From NCBI GenBank assembly GCA_035512495.1, contig DATKDW010000054.1, positions 1 through 51,525 on the forward strand: a stretch of 51,525 nt of DNA, given 5' to 3'. Positions 23,052 to 31,300 of the stretch are shown here, one piece after another. This DNA is from Acidimicrobiales bacterium. GTDB taxonomy: Bacteria; Actinomycetota; Acidimicrobiia; Acidimicrobiales; CADCSY01. Every line of letters starts with the position of its first letter. The first letter of the stretch is position 1. The translations under genes and the position numbers were made by a program. The notes beneath the pieces were generated by a model. It did no database searches. It had not been told where the DNA came from and worked only from the letters and a program-made list of their open reading frames with translations.

Positions 23052-23689
23052 GGTGAGACGGTCGGGTCGATGGCCGATGGCCAGGTGACATCGACGAAGG
23101 AGGGCAGCTCGAGGTCGGCGGGGAGGTCGACGTCCCACATCAGCTCGGGCGCTCGTACCACCGCGGTGCGCAGGCGCAGCCGGGCGGCCTCGGCTCGATG
23201 GCGCCCGAACGAGCCGGCGCCGTAGCTGAAGGTGAACCCGGCTCCCGGTGGCACCACGGCGACGTTGGTGCCGCCGTCGTGGCGATCGGGGACGAGGATC
23301 ACCTCGCCGTCGAGCGACGCCAGGCGGGCCAGGCTGCCGGGCCTCGCCAGGGGGAGGTCGGCGTGGGCCACCACGACCCGGGACCAGCCAGCGGCGGCCA
23401 GCACGGCGGCGCCGGCGGTGACGGCGCCGTTGAGTCCGAGCCCTGGGGTCCAGGCGATCTGAGCGCCGTGGGAAGCGGCCCAGTCGGCCACCTCCTCGTC
23501 GTCGCAGACCACGGTGACGGGCAACGGCTCCGCGGCGGCCAGGACCGTGGCGGCCATCCGACGGGCGAGGTCGCCGCGCTCGGCGGCATCGAGGCCGGGT
23601 GCCAGTCGGAGCTTGGCCTCCGCGAAGGCCTTGATCGGCACCAGCGCGGCGGGCGGTGCGGCGCCGGGGCCGGTCGTCGATGCTCCCAT
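23042..23689 (-). CDS. cofC: 2-phospho-L-lactate/phosphoenolpyruvate guanylyltransferase (F420 biosynthesis)
   Basis: A 215-residue nucleotidyltransferase of the CofC/FbiD family, which joins GTP to phospholactate or, in actinobacteria, phosphoenolpyruvate in making coenzyme F420. Visible motifs: LVPIKAFAEAKLRLAPGL (substrate and GTP loop), VVCDDEEVADWA, VVVAHADLPLARPG (metal Asp), ILVPDRHDGGTNVAVVPP (the DGGTN signature) and FSYGAGSFGRHRAEA. ATG 23689 lies 6 nt after a minus-strand TACGAT (23696-23701), so it is preferred to the earlier ATG in frame at 23728. It implies that the organism uses F420. The pairing with a PIG-L enzyme is of unknown meaning. Confidence 0.9.
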   Translation of the reverse strand: MGASTTGPGAAPPAALVPIKAFAEAKLRLAPGLDAAERGDLARRMAATVLAAAEPLPVTVVCDDEEVADWAASHGAQIAWTPGLGLNGAVTAGAAVLAAAGWSRVVVAHADLPLARPGSLARLASLDGEVILVPDRHDGGTNVAVVPPGAGFTFSYGAGSFGRHRAEAARLRLRTAVVRAPELMWDVDLPADLELPSFVDVTWPSAIDPTVSPCT

Positions 23690-23695
23690 CGGGCC

Positions 23696-23742
23696 ATCGT
23701 AGGACCGGGCCGCCGAGCCGACGGTCACCGGTCCTCTACGGT
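23696..23742. promoter_or_regulatory. Back-to-back leaderless promoters of cofC and gpsA
   Basis: Minus-strand TACGAT (23696-23701) is 6 nt from the cofC ATG; plus-strand TACGGT (23737-23742) is 6 nt from the gpsA ATG. Only 59 bp separate the two start codons, so the -35 regions of the divergent promoters overlap and the two transcripts may compete. Confidence 0.5.
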
Positions 23743-23748
23743 TTCGGC

Positions 23749-24756
23749 ATGGCCATGCGCGTCGCAGTGATCGGTGCCGGATCGTGGGGGACGACGGTGG
23801 CGACGCTGGCGGCGCGCAACACCCCCACCGTGCTGTGGGCCCGACGCGAGGAGCTGGCGGCCGAGATCGACCGCGACCACGTCAACAGCGCCTACCTCCC
23901 CGGCGTCGAGCTGCCGCCGCGGCTGGAGGCGACCTCGTCGGTCGCCCAGGCCATCGCCGACGCCGACGTGGTCGTCATGGCGGTGCCCTCCCACGGCTTC
24001 CGCGACGTGCTCACCGACGTGGCCGTCCAGGTGCGGCCGTGGGTGCCGGTCATCAGCCTCTCGAAGGGCTTCGAGCAGGGGACGCGCCTGCGCATGACCG
24101 AGATCGTCAACGAGCTCATGCCCGGCCACCCCGCCGGCGTGCTCACCGGCCCGAACCTGGCCAAGGAGGTCGTCGCCGGTCAGCCGGCGGGGGCGGTGCT
24201 GGCGATGGCTGACGAACGCATCGCCGAGGCCCTGCAGCCGCTCTTCGGCACCGACTCGTTCCGGATCTACACCAACCCCGACATCGTCGGGTGCGAGGTG
24301 GCGGGCGCGCTCAAGAACGTCATGGCGATCGCTGCCGGGATGATCGACGGGATGGGCTTCGGCGACAACACGCGGGCAACCCTCATGACCCGTGGCCTGG
24401 CCGAGCTCACCCGGCTCGGCGTCGCCCTCGGCGGGGAGCCCCTCACCTTCTCCGGCCTCGCTGGCATGGGCGACCTCGTGGCCACCTGCTCCAGCACCCA
24501 GAGCCGCAACCACCACGTGGGTGAGCAGCTCGGCCTCGGCCGCAGCGTGGAGCAGATCATCGACGAGATGAACATGGTGGCCGAGGGCGTCAAGAGCTCG
24601 AAGGTGGTCTGCGAGCTCGCCGAGGAGCTCGGTGTGGAGATGCCGATCGCCGAACAGGTGGAAGCCGTGTGCCACCGGGGGCGGAGCGCCGCTGAGGCGC
24701 TCACCCTCCTCATGCAGCGCCAGTCGGGCGCTGAGATGCACGGCCTCGACGGCTGA
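23749..24756 (+). CDS. gpsA: NAD(P)H-dependent glycerol-3-phosphate dehydrogenase
   Basis: A 335-residue cytosolic enzyme reducing dihydroxyacetone phosphate to sn-glycerol 3-phosphate for phospholipid synthesis. The N-terminal Rossmann motif is VAVIGAGSWGTTVATLAARN; VVMAVPSHGFRDVL, ISLSKGFEQGT, LTGPNLAKEVVAGQPAG and VAGALKNVMAIAAGM (with the catalytic Lys) follow, then the C-terminal helical domain with FGDNTRATLMTRGLAELTRLG. Family length is normal. The start has two in-frame ATGs (23749, 23755); the first is 6 nt from TACGGT. The next gene starts 2 nt after its stop, so both belong to one operon. Confidence 0.96.
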   Translation: MAMRVAVIGAGSWGTTVATLAARNTPTVLWARREELAAEIDRDHVNSAYLPGVELPPRLEATSSVAQAIADADVVVMAVPSHGFRDVLTDVAVQVRPWVPVISLSKGFEQGTRLRMTEIVNELMPGHPAGVLTGPNLAKEVVAGQPAGAVLAMADERIAEALQPLFGTDSFRIYTNPDIVGCEVAGALKNVMAIAAGMIDGMGFGDNTRATLMTRGLAELTRLGVALGGEPLTFSGLAGMGDLVATCSSTQSRNHHVGEQLGLGRSVEQIIDEMNMVAEGVKSSKVVCELAEELGVEMPIAEQVEAVCHRGRSAAEALTLLMQRQSGAEMHGLDG

Positions 24757-24758
24757 CC

Positions 24759-27110
24759 ATGAGCGTGCGCTCCTGGCTGGTGGGCCGCGCCACAGAACGG
24801 CCGCGGTCCAGCGGTGACACCTCCCTGCGCCTCCCGATGGAGACGGTCGCTCGTGGGCTCCGCACGAGCGCGGCGGCGCGCGTGGGGGAGGGATGGGTCT
24901 GGCCGCACTGGCTCGAGCGCCAGCTCGATCCCACCTCACCGGCCTTCGTGCCGCGTGGGGACCTCCCGTTCCTGACCAACGTCACCGCCCGAGGCTGGAC
25001 GACGGTCGGCAACGTCGCCTCGCCGTGGGAGGGGGTCGTCGACCCCCGAGGGCTGGTGACGCCGTTGGACGACGGCTGGTCGCTCGACTGGTGGATCGGC
25101 GCCGATGACCGCTGGCACCTGCCGTCCCGTGAGGTGGCGGTGCGCCAGCGACTCGTCGACGACGCGCCGGTGGTGGAGACGGCGATGCGCGTGCCTGGTG
25201 GCGATGCCGTGCAGCGGGTGTTCGCCATGCAGGCCTCGTCCAGGGAGGGCGGTGCCGAGCTGGTCGTGGTGGAGATCGAGAACCAGAGCCGCGTGCCGTT
25301 CGCGGTGGCCCTCGTCGTGCGGCCCTTCAACCCGCTGGGTGTGGCCGTGGTCGAGCGGATCGGGCTCCACGAGGGAACCTCCGTGTCCATTGACGGACGG
25401 CTGGCCATGGTCTTGCCGCGGGTGCCCAATCGCATGGCCGGCTCCACCCTCGCCGAGGGCGATGTGGCCGGGACGGTCTTGTCGGGTGCGGCAGGAACCT
25501 CGTTCCCGCCCGACTTGCGCTGCGAGTCCGCCATGGCCTCCGCTGCGTTCGTCTACCCCCTCGCCCACACCGCCACGTTGCGCGTGGTCCTGCCGCTTGC
25601 GCCGGTCGACCGCACCCGCCGTCGCGGGCTCGGCCGCCGGCGGGTGCCCGATGCCCGGCGCCTCCCGGCTCGCATCCCATCGGCGACCGACGTGGCTGCC
25701 GGGTGGCGGGCCCAGTCCGGCCGTGGCATGCGCCTCGAGGTCCCCGACGAGCGCCTGATGTCATGCGTGGAGGCCAACCGCCGGTTCCTGCTGCTGTTCC
25801 ACGACGGCGACGAGGCCGCGACCGGCCCGGCCCTCTCCCGCCGGTCCGCGTTCCGCGGCGACGCGCACCTGCTCGGCGCCCTCGACCGCTACGGCTACCG
25901 CGAGGAGGCCGCCGAGGTGCTGGCCGCCTACCCGGACCGACAGCACGGGGACGGTCACTTCGGCGCGGGGACGACGGGGTGGGACGCCACCGGCGCGGCC
26001 ATCCATGCCCTCGCCGAGCACTGGCGGCTCCACCGCCAGGACCCCGCCTTGCAGGGGATCGCCCCAGGCGTCGCCCGTGGCGCGGAGTGGATCGAGCGAG
26101 CGCGGCGGCCGAGGCGGGGGAGCGACCCGGCGCTCCGCGGCCTCCTGCCGGCGGGGAGCTCCGCCGACCGCCTCGGTCCACCCGAGGTGTCCTACCGGGA
26201 CGACCTGTGGTCGTTACGGGGGCTCCTCGACGCCGCCGAGCTCCTCGCCGCCGCCGGAGAGGTCGGGGCCGCGGAGGACGCCATGGCGGCGGCCGGGGGT
26301 CTGCGGGCCGACCTCGACGCCTCCCTCGCACTCGTCGCCGAACGACTGGGCACGCAGGCGGTGCCTGCCGGACCCACGCGTCGGATCGACGCGGGTGCCG
26401 TCGCCTCGCTGGCTGCCGTCTGGCCCTTGCGGCTGATGGCCGCCGACGACCCCCGCATGCACGCCACCGCCGACGTCGTCCGCGACCGGTTCCTCCAGGG
26501 GCCGGCGTGCACCCGTGACGCCGGTGACGGTGGGCTGAGTCCCCAGCTCACGCTGCAGCTGGCCTTCGCCGAGCTCGAGGCCGGCGACCGGCGGGCGCTC
26601 GACCGCCTCGCCTGGGTGCTCGACGCCGCCACGCCCACCTGGACCTGGCCCGAGGTGGTGCACCCCCGCATGCCGGGTGGGTGCGCGGGCGATGGTCACC
26701 ACCGAGGGTCCGCGGCCGACCTCCTCACCTTCGTGCGCAACCTCTTGGTCCGCGAGACCTTCGACGGGGGGCTGGCGCTGTGCTCGATGGTCCCCGACAC
26801 CTGGCTCGGTGGCGGGATCGAGGTCCACGATGCCCCCACCCACCACGGCCTGGTGTCGTTCGCGGTTCGCTGGCACGGCGAGCGACCGGCCCTCCTGTGG
26901 GAGCTCGTCCCCCAGCCCGGCGTCGGCGAGGTGCGCATCACCGTCCCCGGCCTCGACCCCACGTGGTCCACCACGGAGCGCGCCGGCGACGCGCTCCTCG
27001 CCCCAGTGCACCCCTCGGATCCTGTGGTGGTGGAGGAGACGCCGGCAGCTCACCCCCGGACCGACGTGGCCGCCACCCCCGTCAACCTCTCGAAGCGCAC
27101 CCGCGACTGA
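24759..27110 (+). CDS. Large six-hairpin-glycosidase-like protein, function unknown
   Basis: A 783-residue protein without a signal peptide. The N-terminal ~300 residues are beta-rich (VVVEIENQSRVPFAVALVVRPF; VSIDGRLAMVLPRVP), like the beta-sandwich that precedes many alpha-toroid glycosidases. From about residue 330 the helical part shows ALDRYGYREEAAEVLAAYP, GDGHFGAGTTGWDATGAAIHALAEHWRLH and repeated helix pairs, with a C-terminal beta section again (GGIEVHDAPTHHGLVSFAVRWHG). This layout suggests an (alpha/alpha)6 toroid, related to GH15- or debranching-type enzymes, but I cannot name a catalytic residue pair. Linker Arg-rich RTRRRGLGRRR at about 285-300. It begins 2 nt after gpsA, so it is probably co-transcribed; a link to polyglycerol or glycan metabolism is speculation. 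Confidence 0.55.
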   Translation: MSVRSWLVGRATERPRSSGDTSLRLPMETVARGLRTSAAARVGEGWVWPHWLERQLDPTSPAFVPRGDLPFLTNVTARGWTTVGNVASPWEGVVDPRGLVTPLDDGWSLDWWIGADDRWHLPSREVAVRQRLVDDAPVVETAMRVPGGDAVQRVFAMQASSREGGAELVVVEIENQSRVPFAVALVVRPFNPLGVAVVERIGLHEGTSVSIDGRLAMVLPRVPNRMAGSTLAEGDVAGTVLSGAAGTSFPPDLRCESAMASAAFVYPLAHTATLRVVLPLAPVDRTRRRGLGRRRVPDARRLPARIPSATDVAAGWRAQSGRGMRLEVPDERLMSCVEANRRFLLLFHDGDEAATGPALSRRSAFRGDAHLLGALDRYGYREEAAEVLAAYPDRQHGDGHFGAGTTGWDATGAAIHALAEHWRLHRQDPALQGIAPGVARGAEWIERARRPRRGSDPALRGLLPAGSSADRLGPPEVSYRDDLWSLRGLLDAAELLAAAGEVGAAEDAMAAAGGLRADLDASLALVAERLGTQAVPAGPTRRIDAGAVASLAAVWPLRLMAADDPRMHATADVVRDRFLQGPACTRDAGDGGLSPQLTLQLAFAELEAGDRRALDRLAWVLDAATPTWTWPEVVHPRMPGGCAGDGHHRGSAADLLTFVRNLLVRETFDGGLALCSMVPDTWLGGGIEVHDAPTHHGLVSFAVRWHGERPALLWELVPQPGVGEVRITVPGLDPTWSTTERAGDALLAPVHPSDPVVVEETPAAHPRTDVAATPVNLSKRTRD

Positions 27111-27148
27111 ACGCCTGCGGCAGTGGCGGTGTCACTAGCCTGAGCAGC

Positions 27149-28168
27149 GTGTGCGACTGCCTGGTGGCGCTGAGGCCGGCCACCCGAGCGGGGGCGACGA
27201 TCTTCGCCAAGAACAGCGACCGGCCACCGGCGGAGGCCCAGCCGCTCGAGCAGCACTCGCCGAGGCGCGACGACGGGCCGCTGCAGTGCACCCACATCGC
27301 GGTGGACCCCGCCCCGGGGGAGACCATCGGGTTCGTGGGCTCGCGGCCCTGGTGGTGCTGGGGCGTGGAGCACGGGGTCAACGACGCCGGGGTGGCCATC
27401 GGCAACGAGGCGATCTACACCACGCTCGACCCGAGGACGGTGCCACCCGCGCTCATCGGCATGGACCTCGTCCGCCTCGGTCTCGAGCGGGCGGCGACGG
27501 CGGCGACCGCGGTGGAGGTCATGGTCGACCTGCTGGAACGCCACGGGCAGGGCGGGACCGGCCACCACGGCGCCGAGCGGCCCTACTGGTCGTCGTTCCT
27601 GGTGGCCGACGGCGCCGACGCCTGGGTGTTGGAGACGTCCGGGCGCACCTGGGCAACCGAGCGGGTGGCAAGGTCGCGGGCGGTGTCGAACCGAACGACG
27701 ATCCCGTCGTTCGACGCCGAGCACCGCCACCCCCGCCAGCCGGTGGCGACGCTGGTCGACCCGCGCCTCGACGCCAGCCGGGCGGTGCTGGCGGCGGAAC
27801 CGGTGCGCGTGGACGACGTGGTTGCCCACCTCCGGAGCCACGTTGGCGAGGAGGGCTTCACCGTCTGCATGCACGCCGGCGACGTCGAGGCCACCACCGC
27901 GTCGATGGTGGTGGAGCTGGCCGGGACCCACCCCCTCGCCCGCTGGCTCCTCGGGTCGCCTTGCACCTCGGTCTACGTGCCCGTCCACGTGGGCCGGGCG
28001 CTCGGCGAGCCGCCGGCGTGGGAGCGCTTCGTCGCCTTGCAGGCCGAGCACCGTCCTGCCCTCTCCCGTCTCGAGGCGGCGCTCGTCGCCGACGTGGTCG
28101 ACGAGGACGCATGGGGCCCGGAGGCGTGGCGCCGGGTCGACGACGTGCTCGCTGCGTGCGGGGTGTGA
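27149..28168 (+). CDS. C69-family (secernin-like) N-terminal-nucleophile peptidase
   Basis: A 339-residue Ntn-hydrolase. After removal of Met, the GTG start at 27149 exposes Cys2 (CDCLVALRPATRAGATIFAKNSDRPP), the autocatalytic nucleophile typical of dipeptidase/secernin family C69; the NSDRP and following EAQ motifs agree. WWWGWGVEHGVNDAGVAIGNEAIYT-like elements (here WCWGVEHGVNDAG) and YWSSFLVADGADAWVLETSGRTWA form the core beta layers. GTG 27149 is 7 nt after TAGCCT (27136-27141), which fixes the start exactly at the nucleophile. The stop is 19 nt from the convergent WS/DGAT gene. It probably cleaves small peptides or amides in the cytoplasm. Confidence 0.85.
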   Translation: MCDCLVALRPATRAGATIFAKNSDRPPAEAQPLEQHSPRRDDGPLQCTHIAVDPAPGETIGFVGSRPWWCWGVEHGVNDAGVAIGNEAIYTTLDPRTVPPALIGMDLVRLGLERAATAATAVEVMVDLLERHGQGGTGHHGAERPYWSSFLVADGADAWVLETSGRTWATERVARSRAVSNRTTIPSFDAEHRHPRQPVATLVDPRLDASRAVLAAEPVRVDDVVAHLRSHVGEEGFTVCMHAGDVEATTASMVVELAGTHPLARWLLGSPCTSVYVPVHVGRALGEPPAWERFVALQAEHRPALSRLEAALVADVVDEDAWGPEAWRRVDDVLAACGV

Positions 28169-28187
28169 GCGCGTCGAGGTCGCGACG

Positions 28188-29678
28188 TCAGGCGTCAGCC
28201 GCGGCGACCCCGGCCTGCGCCGTCGCGAGCAGGCCGGCGAGCTCGTCGAGGACGAGGTCGGCAAGCAGGTCGAGGTCGGGCAGCAGCTCGCGGCAACCCA
28301 CGAAGGCGAAGTCGAGCCGGTCGAGGTAGCTCTGCACGGTGATGTTGAGGCCCTGGCCCTCGCCGATGGTCGACACCGGGTAGTAGTGCTCGAGCTCGGC
28401 GCCGGCCAGGTAGAGCGGCGAGCGCGGGCCGGGGACGTTGGAGATCACCAGGTTGAACGGTGGGTTGAGCCGGTCGCCGATCTTGAGCCTTGTGGCCAGG
28501 CGCATGGCTCTCGTGGCCAGGGCGGGTGGGGAGAACTGCGTGTAGTCGGTCATCACGTCGGCGGGCATCAACAGGAAGCGGTCCTTGGCCGCCTCCATGG
28601 CGTGGTGCACCTTCCAGACCCTCGCCACCGGGTCGTCGACGTCGGTGGGGATGGAGGAGAAGATGGCCGAGACCCGGTTGGTCCAGCGCTCCTCCTCTTC
28701 GCCGGTGCGGATCGAAACCGGGATCATCGCCACCAGGGGATCTGCGGGCAGGGCGTCGTGAGCCTGGAGGTAACGGCGCAGGCCGCCGGCGCACACCGCC
28801 ATGATGACGTCGTTCACCGTGGCCCCCAGTGCGTTCTTGATCGCCTTGACGTCGTCGAGCGACGCGTTGCGCAGCTCGAGGCGGCGGTGGGGGGTGATGG
28901 ACCGGTTGAACGGCGTGGCCGGCGCCCGGCCGGTCCGTGGCGGTGTGGCGGTGTCGGGCTCCTCCTCCGATGCGGGACGGCGCAGGAGCGGGTTGGGCAC
29001 GCTGGACGCGAGGTCGACCAGACCCGTGAGCCCCCGGTTGCGGGTCAGCTCGCCCAGGGCCCGCAGGCTGCGGAGCTGGAGCCGGACGAGCTTGCGGGGC
29101 TTGCCGGCCATGTCGACGAGCGCCCGGCCGAGCACGGTCGCGGGTGAGGGCACGGGCTCGGGGCGACGGTCGTCGTCCGGGATGCCCTCGTCGGGGGTGT
29201 CGGGCGCGGGGTCGAAGAGGATCGTCATCAGCTCGGCGCCCGAGGCACCGTCGACGGTGGCGTGGTGGATCTTGGTGAGGACGGCGAAGCGGTCACCCTC
29301 GAGCCCCTCGATGACGTGGGTCTCCCACAGCGGGTGGGCGCGGTCCAGCGGACGGCCGATGATCCGGCCGACGAGGGCCGCCAGCGCCCGGTCGTCGCCG
29401 GGCGCCGGGAGGGCGTTCGAGCGCAGGTGGTAGTCGAGGTCGAAGTCGGGGTCCTCGATCCAGTACGGGTGGTCGAGCTGGAAGGGCACCTCGACGACCC
29501 GTCGGCGCAACGGCTCGAGCAGCGGGATCCGGCGCTCGAGCTGGCGGCGGAACGCCTCGTAGGGCGACCAGTCGGGATCGTCGGGCCGCCGGAACACCGA
29601 CAGGCCGTTGACGTGACCGAACGTCGTGCCGGTCTCCATGTACAGGAACGTGGCGTCGAGGCCGGTGAGCTGCTTCAT
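28188..29678 (-). CDS. WS/DGAT wax ester synthase/diacylglycerol O-acyltransferase
   Basis: A 496-residue acyltransferase that transfers fatty acyl groups from CoA to diacylglycerol or fatty alcohols, making storage triglycerides or wax esters. The catalytic HHxxxDG is HHATVDG (138-144). Other family motifs: LDATFLYMETGTTFGHVNGLSVF (start), HPLWETHVIEGLEGDRFAV, TVNDVIMAVCAGGLRRYL, MIPVSIRT and NLVISNVPGP, then YPVSTIGEGQGLNITVQSY near the end. All main landmarks are intact. ATG 29678 has a GAAGGATGG ribosome site. It converges with the C69 peptidase and is divergent from the GYD protein. Confidence 0.93.
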   Translation of the reverse strand: MKQLTGLDATFLYMETGTTFGHVNGLSVFRRPDDPDWSPYEAFRRQLERRIPLLEPLRRRVVEVPFQLDHPYWIEDPDFDLDYHLRSNALPAPGDDRALAALVGRIIGRPLDRAHPLWETHVIEGLEGDRFAVLTKIHHATVDGASGAELMTILFDPAPDTPDEGIPDDDRRPEPVPSPATVLGRALVDMAGKPRKLVRLQLRSLRALGELTRNRGLTGLVDLASSVPNPLLRRPASEEEPDTATPPRTGRAPATPFNRSITPHRRLELRNASLDDVKAIKNALGATVNDVIMAVCAGGLRRYLQAHDALPADPLVAMIPVSIRTGEEEERWTNRVSAIFSSIPTDVDDPVARVWKVHHAMEAAKDRFLLMPADVMTDYTQFSPPALATRAMRLATRLKIGDRLNPPFNLVISNVPGPRSPLYLAGAELEHYYPVSTIGEGQGLNITVQSYLDRLDFAFVGCRELLPDLDLLADLVLDELAGLLATAQAGVAAADA

Positions 29679-29753
29679 GTCTGGACCATCCTTCGTTGGC
29701 GCACCTCGACCCTACGGCCGACCCCGGCCCGATCACCCGGTTACCGTCTGGTT

Positions 29754-30047
29754 ATGCCCCGCTACATCATGCTCTCCAACCTCGGACCCAACGGCGCCGC
29801 CACCCTCCAGGAGCACCCCGAGCGGGTGAAGGCGGTCAACAGCGAGGTCGAGGCCATGGGGGTGCAGGTCATCGACCAGTACGCCCTGCTCGGCCAGTAC
29901 GACTTCCTGAGCATCCTCGACGCCCCCGACGAGGTGACCATGGCCAAGGTGGCCACCACGCTCGCCGCCCGGGGGACCCTCAAGGCCATGACCCTGACCG
30001 CCATCCCGGTCGACGAGTACATCGCCCGGATGAACACCGAGGGCTAG
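29754..30047 (+). CDS. GYD-domain protein
   Basis: A 97-residue single-domain protein of the GYD family (dimeric alpha/beta, ferredoxin-like). It starts PRYIMLSNLGPNGAATLQEHPER, with the family hallmark GQYDFLSILDAPDEVTMAKVATTLAARGTLKAMTL in the second half. Homologues are small cytosolic proteins of unknown function. ATG 29754 lies 6 nt after TACCGT (29742-29747), so it is probably leaderless. It lies between WS/DGAT (divergent) and a convergent small protein. Confidence 0.8.
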   Translation: MPRYIMLSNLGPNGAATLQEHPERVKAVNSEVEAMGVQVIDQYALLGQYDFLSILDAPDEVTMAKVATTLAARGTLKAMTLTAIPVDEYIARMNTEG

Positions 30048-30090
30048 CGGGCCTAGCAGTCGCTCCCGCCGGCCCGTGGGCGGGCTGTCT

Positions 30091-30330
30091 CTAGACCCAC
30101 CAGAGGTCGTTGCGCTGACGGGCACGGCGGACCTCGTCGTCGGGGAAGGCGACGGGCAGCTCCATGCCGTCGGAGAGCCGGCGCACGTGGTAGCCCTCGA
30201 AGGAGGAGCTCACGACCTCGAAGCCCTCTGCCCACGAGCGGTCGAATCCGGTCCGGACCTCGACCTTCGTGCCGGCTGCGAGCCTCGTCGCCACGTCAGC
30301 ACCACCCTCGGTCGTCGATGCCTGCATCAT
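30091..30330 (-). CDS. 79-residue conserved-looking protein with an SH3/KOW-like core
   Basis: A small cytosolic protein: MMQASTTEGG, then LAAGTKVEVRTGFDRSWAEGFEVVSSSFEGYHVRRLSDGMELPVAFPDDEVRR. The pattern G-T-K-V-E-V-R...W-A-x-G-F-E-V...G-Y-x-V-R-R-L-S-D-G-x-x-L-P resembles the short beta-barrel (SH3/tudor-like) proteins seen next to various genes in actinobacteria. Function unknown. The start is the ATG pair at 30330, after a GGAGCGGAG stretch; the Arg-rich upstream extension is not used. A small hairpin (30072-30085, GCCCG/CGGGC) follows its stop. Confidence 0.55.
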   Translation of the reverse strand: MMQASTTEGGADVATRLAAGTKVEVRTGFDRSWAEGFEVVSSSFEGYHVRRLSDGMELPVAFPDDEVRRARQRNDLWWV

Positions 30331-30472
30331 CGCACTCCGCTCCTGGTCTGCTGCGGTCGGCCGGTCCGGATCTGAAGAGCGCGGCGCGCGTCGGCGCCGG
30401 GGGGCCGGAATGTACCTTTTCACGCCATCGTGTGCACACCCGATCGTCGCCGGCCGGGACTAGCCTCCGGCG

Positions 30473-31168
30473 GTGGTCGCCTCCGCCCCCGTCCTGCGTC
30501 GAGCGTTGAAGGCATCGTCGCCCACGCTGGCGGTGGAGCGGGCGCTGTGGGCCGACGGTCACCGGGTGGTCGTGGGCATCGACGAGGTGGGCCGCGGCTC
30601 GTGGGCAGGCCCACTCACCGTCGGTGCCGCCGTCTTGCCGCAGGACCGCCGGGTCTACAAGGTGCGCGACTCGAAGGCCCTCACCGAGGCGGAGCGCGAG
30701 GCCCTCTTCGACCGGATCGCCCACTGGTGCTCGGCATGGGCCGTCGGCCACGCCACTCAGGAGGAGTGCGACGCCCTGGGCATGTCGACTGCCCAGCGCC
30801 TCGCCGCCGCCCGAGCCGTGGAGGGGCTCGGGGTGGCGCCCGACCAGGTCCTGATCGACGGGAGCTGGGACTTCGTCGGGGGCGGCAACACGCAGCGCCT
30901 GGTGAAGGGCGACGCCCGCTGCCTCTCGATCGCGGCCGCCTCGATCCTGGCAAAGGTCACCCGTGATCGCATCATGCGGGCCGAGGCCGAGCACTTCCCT
31001 GGCTACGACTTCGAGCGCAACAAGGGCTACCCCTGCCCCCACCACAAGGTCGCCCTCGCCGGCATGGGGCCGACCTCGATCCACCGTCGCTCGTGGGTCT
31101 TCATGGACCACCTGCCCTGGACCGGCCTCCACCGCCCGGTGCCGCCGGGCGCCCCGACCCTGTTCTGA
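30473..31168 (+). CDS. rnhB: Ribonuclease HII
   Basis: A 231-residue endonuclease removing RNA from RNA/DNA hybrids, including single ribonucleotides in DNA. The active site is complete: VVGIDEVGRGSWAGPL (DE at the start, GRG specificity loop), the DSKALTEAERE motif, LIDGSWDF (second Asp) and SIAAASILAKVTRD with the fourth acidic residue. The C-terminal NKGYPCPHHKVALAGMGPTSIHRRSW is typical. GTG 30473 is 6 nt after TAGCCT (30461-30466). It is followed by the terminator near 31262-31284. Confidence 0.95.
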   Translation: MVASAPVLRRALKASSPTLAVERALWADGHRVVVGIDEVGRGSWAGPLTVGAAVLPQDRRVYKVRDSKALTEAEREALFDRIAHWCSAWAVGHATQEECDALGMSTAQRLAAARAVEGLGVAPDQVLIDGSWDFVGGGNTQRLVKGDARCLSIAAASILAKVTRDRIMRAEAEHFPGYDFERNKGYPCPHHKVALAGMGPTSIHRRSWVFMDHLPWTGLHRPVPPGAPTLF

Positions 31169-31261
31169 GGGCGCGGGGCGGTGGCTGTCAGGTGAAGATG
31201 AGGTGAGGTCGGCGATGTTGACGTGCCGCCCCACCACGATGCTGCTCCGGACCCGAGGTGC

Positions 31262-31284
31262 GGGGTCGCGCCATCCGCGACCCC
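31262..31284. terminator. Hairpin between convergent rnhB and flavoprotein genes
   Basis: GGGGTCGCG (31262-31270) and CGCGACCCC (31276-31284) form a perfect 9-bp stem with a 5-nt loop, 17 nt after the flavoprotein stop on the minus strand and 94 nt after rnhB. Likely bidirectional. Confidence 0.6.
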
Positions 31285-31300
31285 ACCCCTCGAGAGTCCG

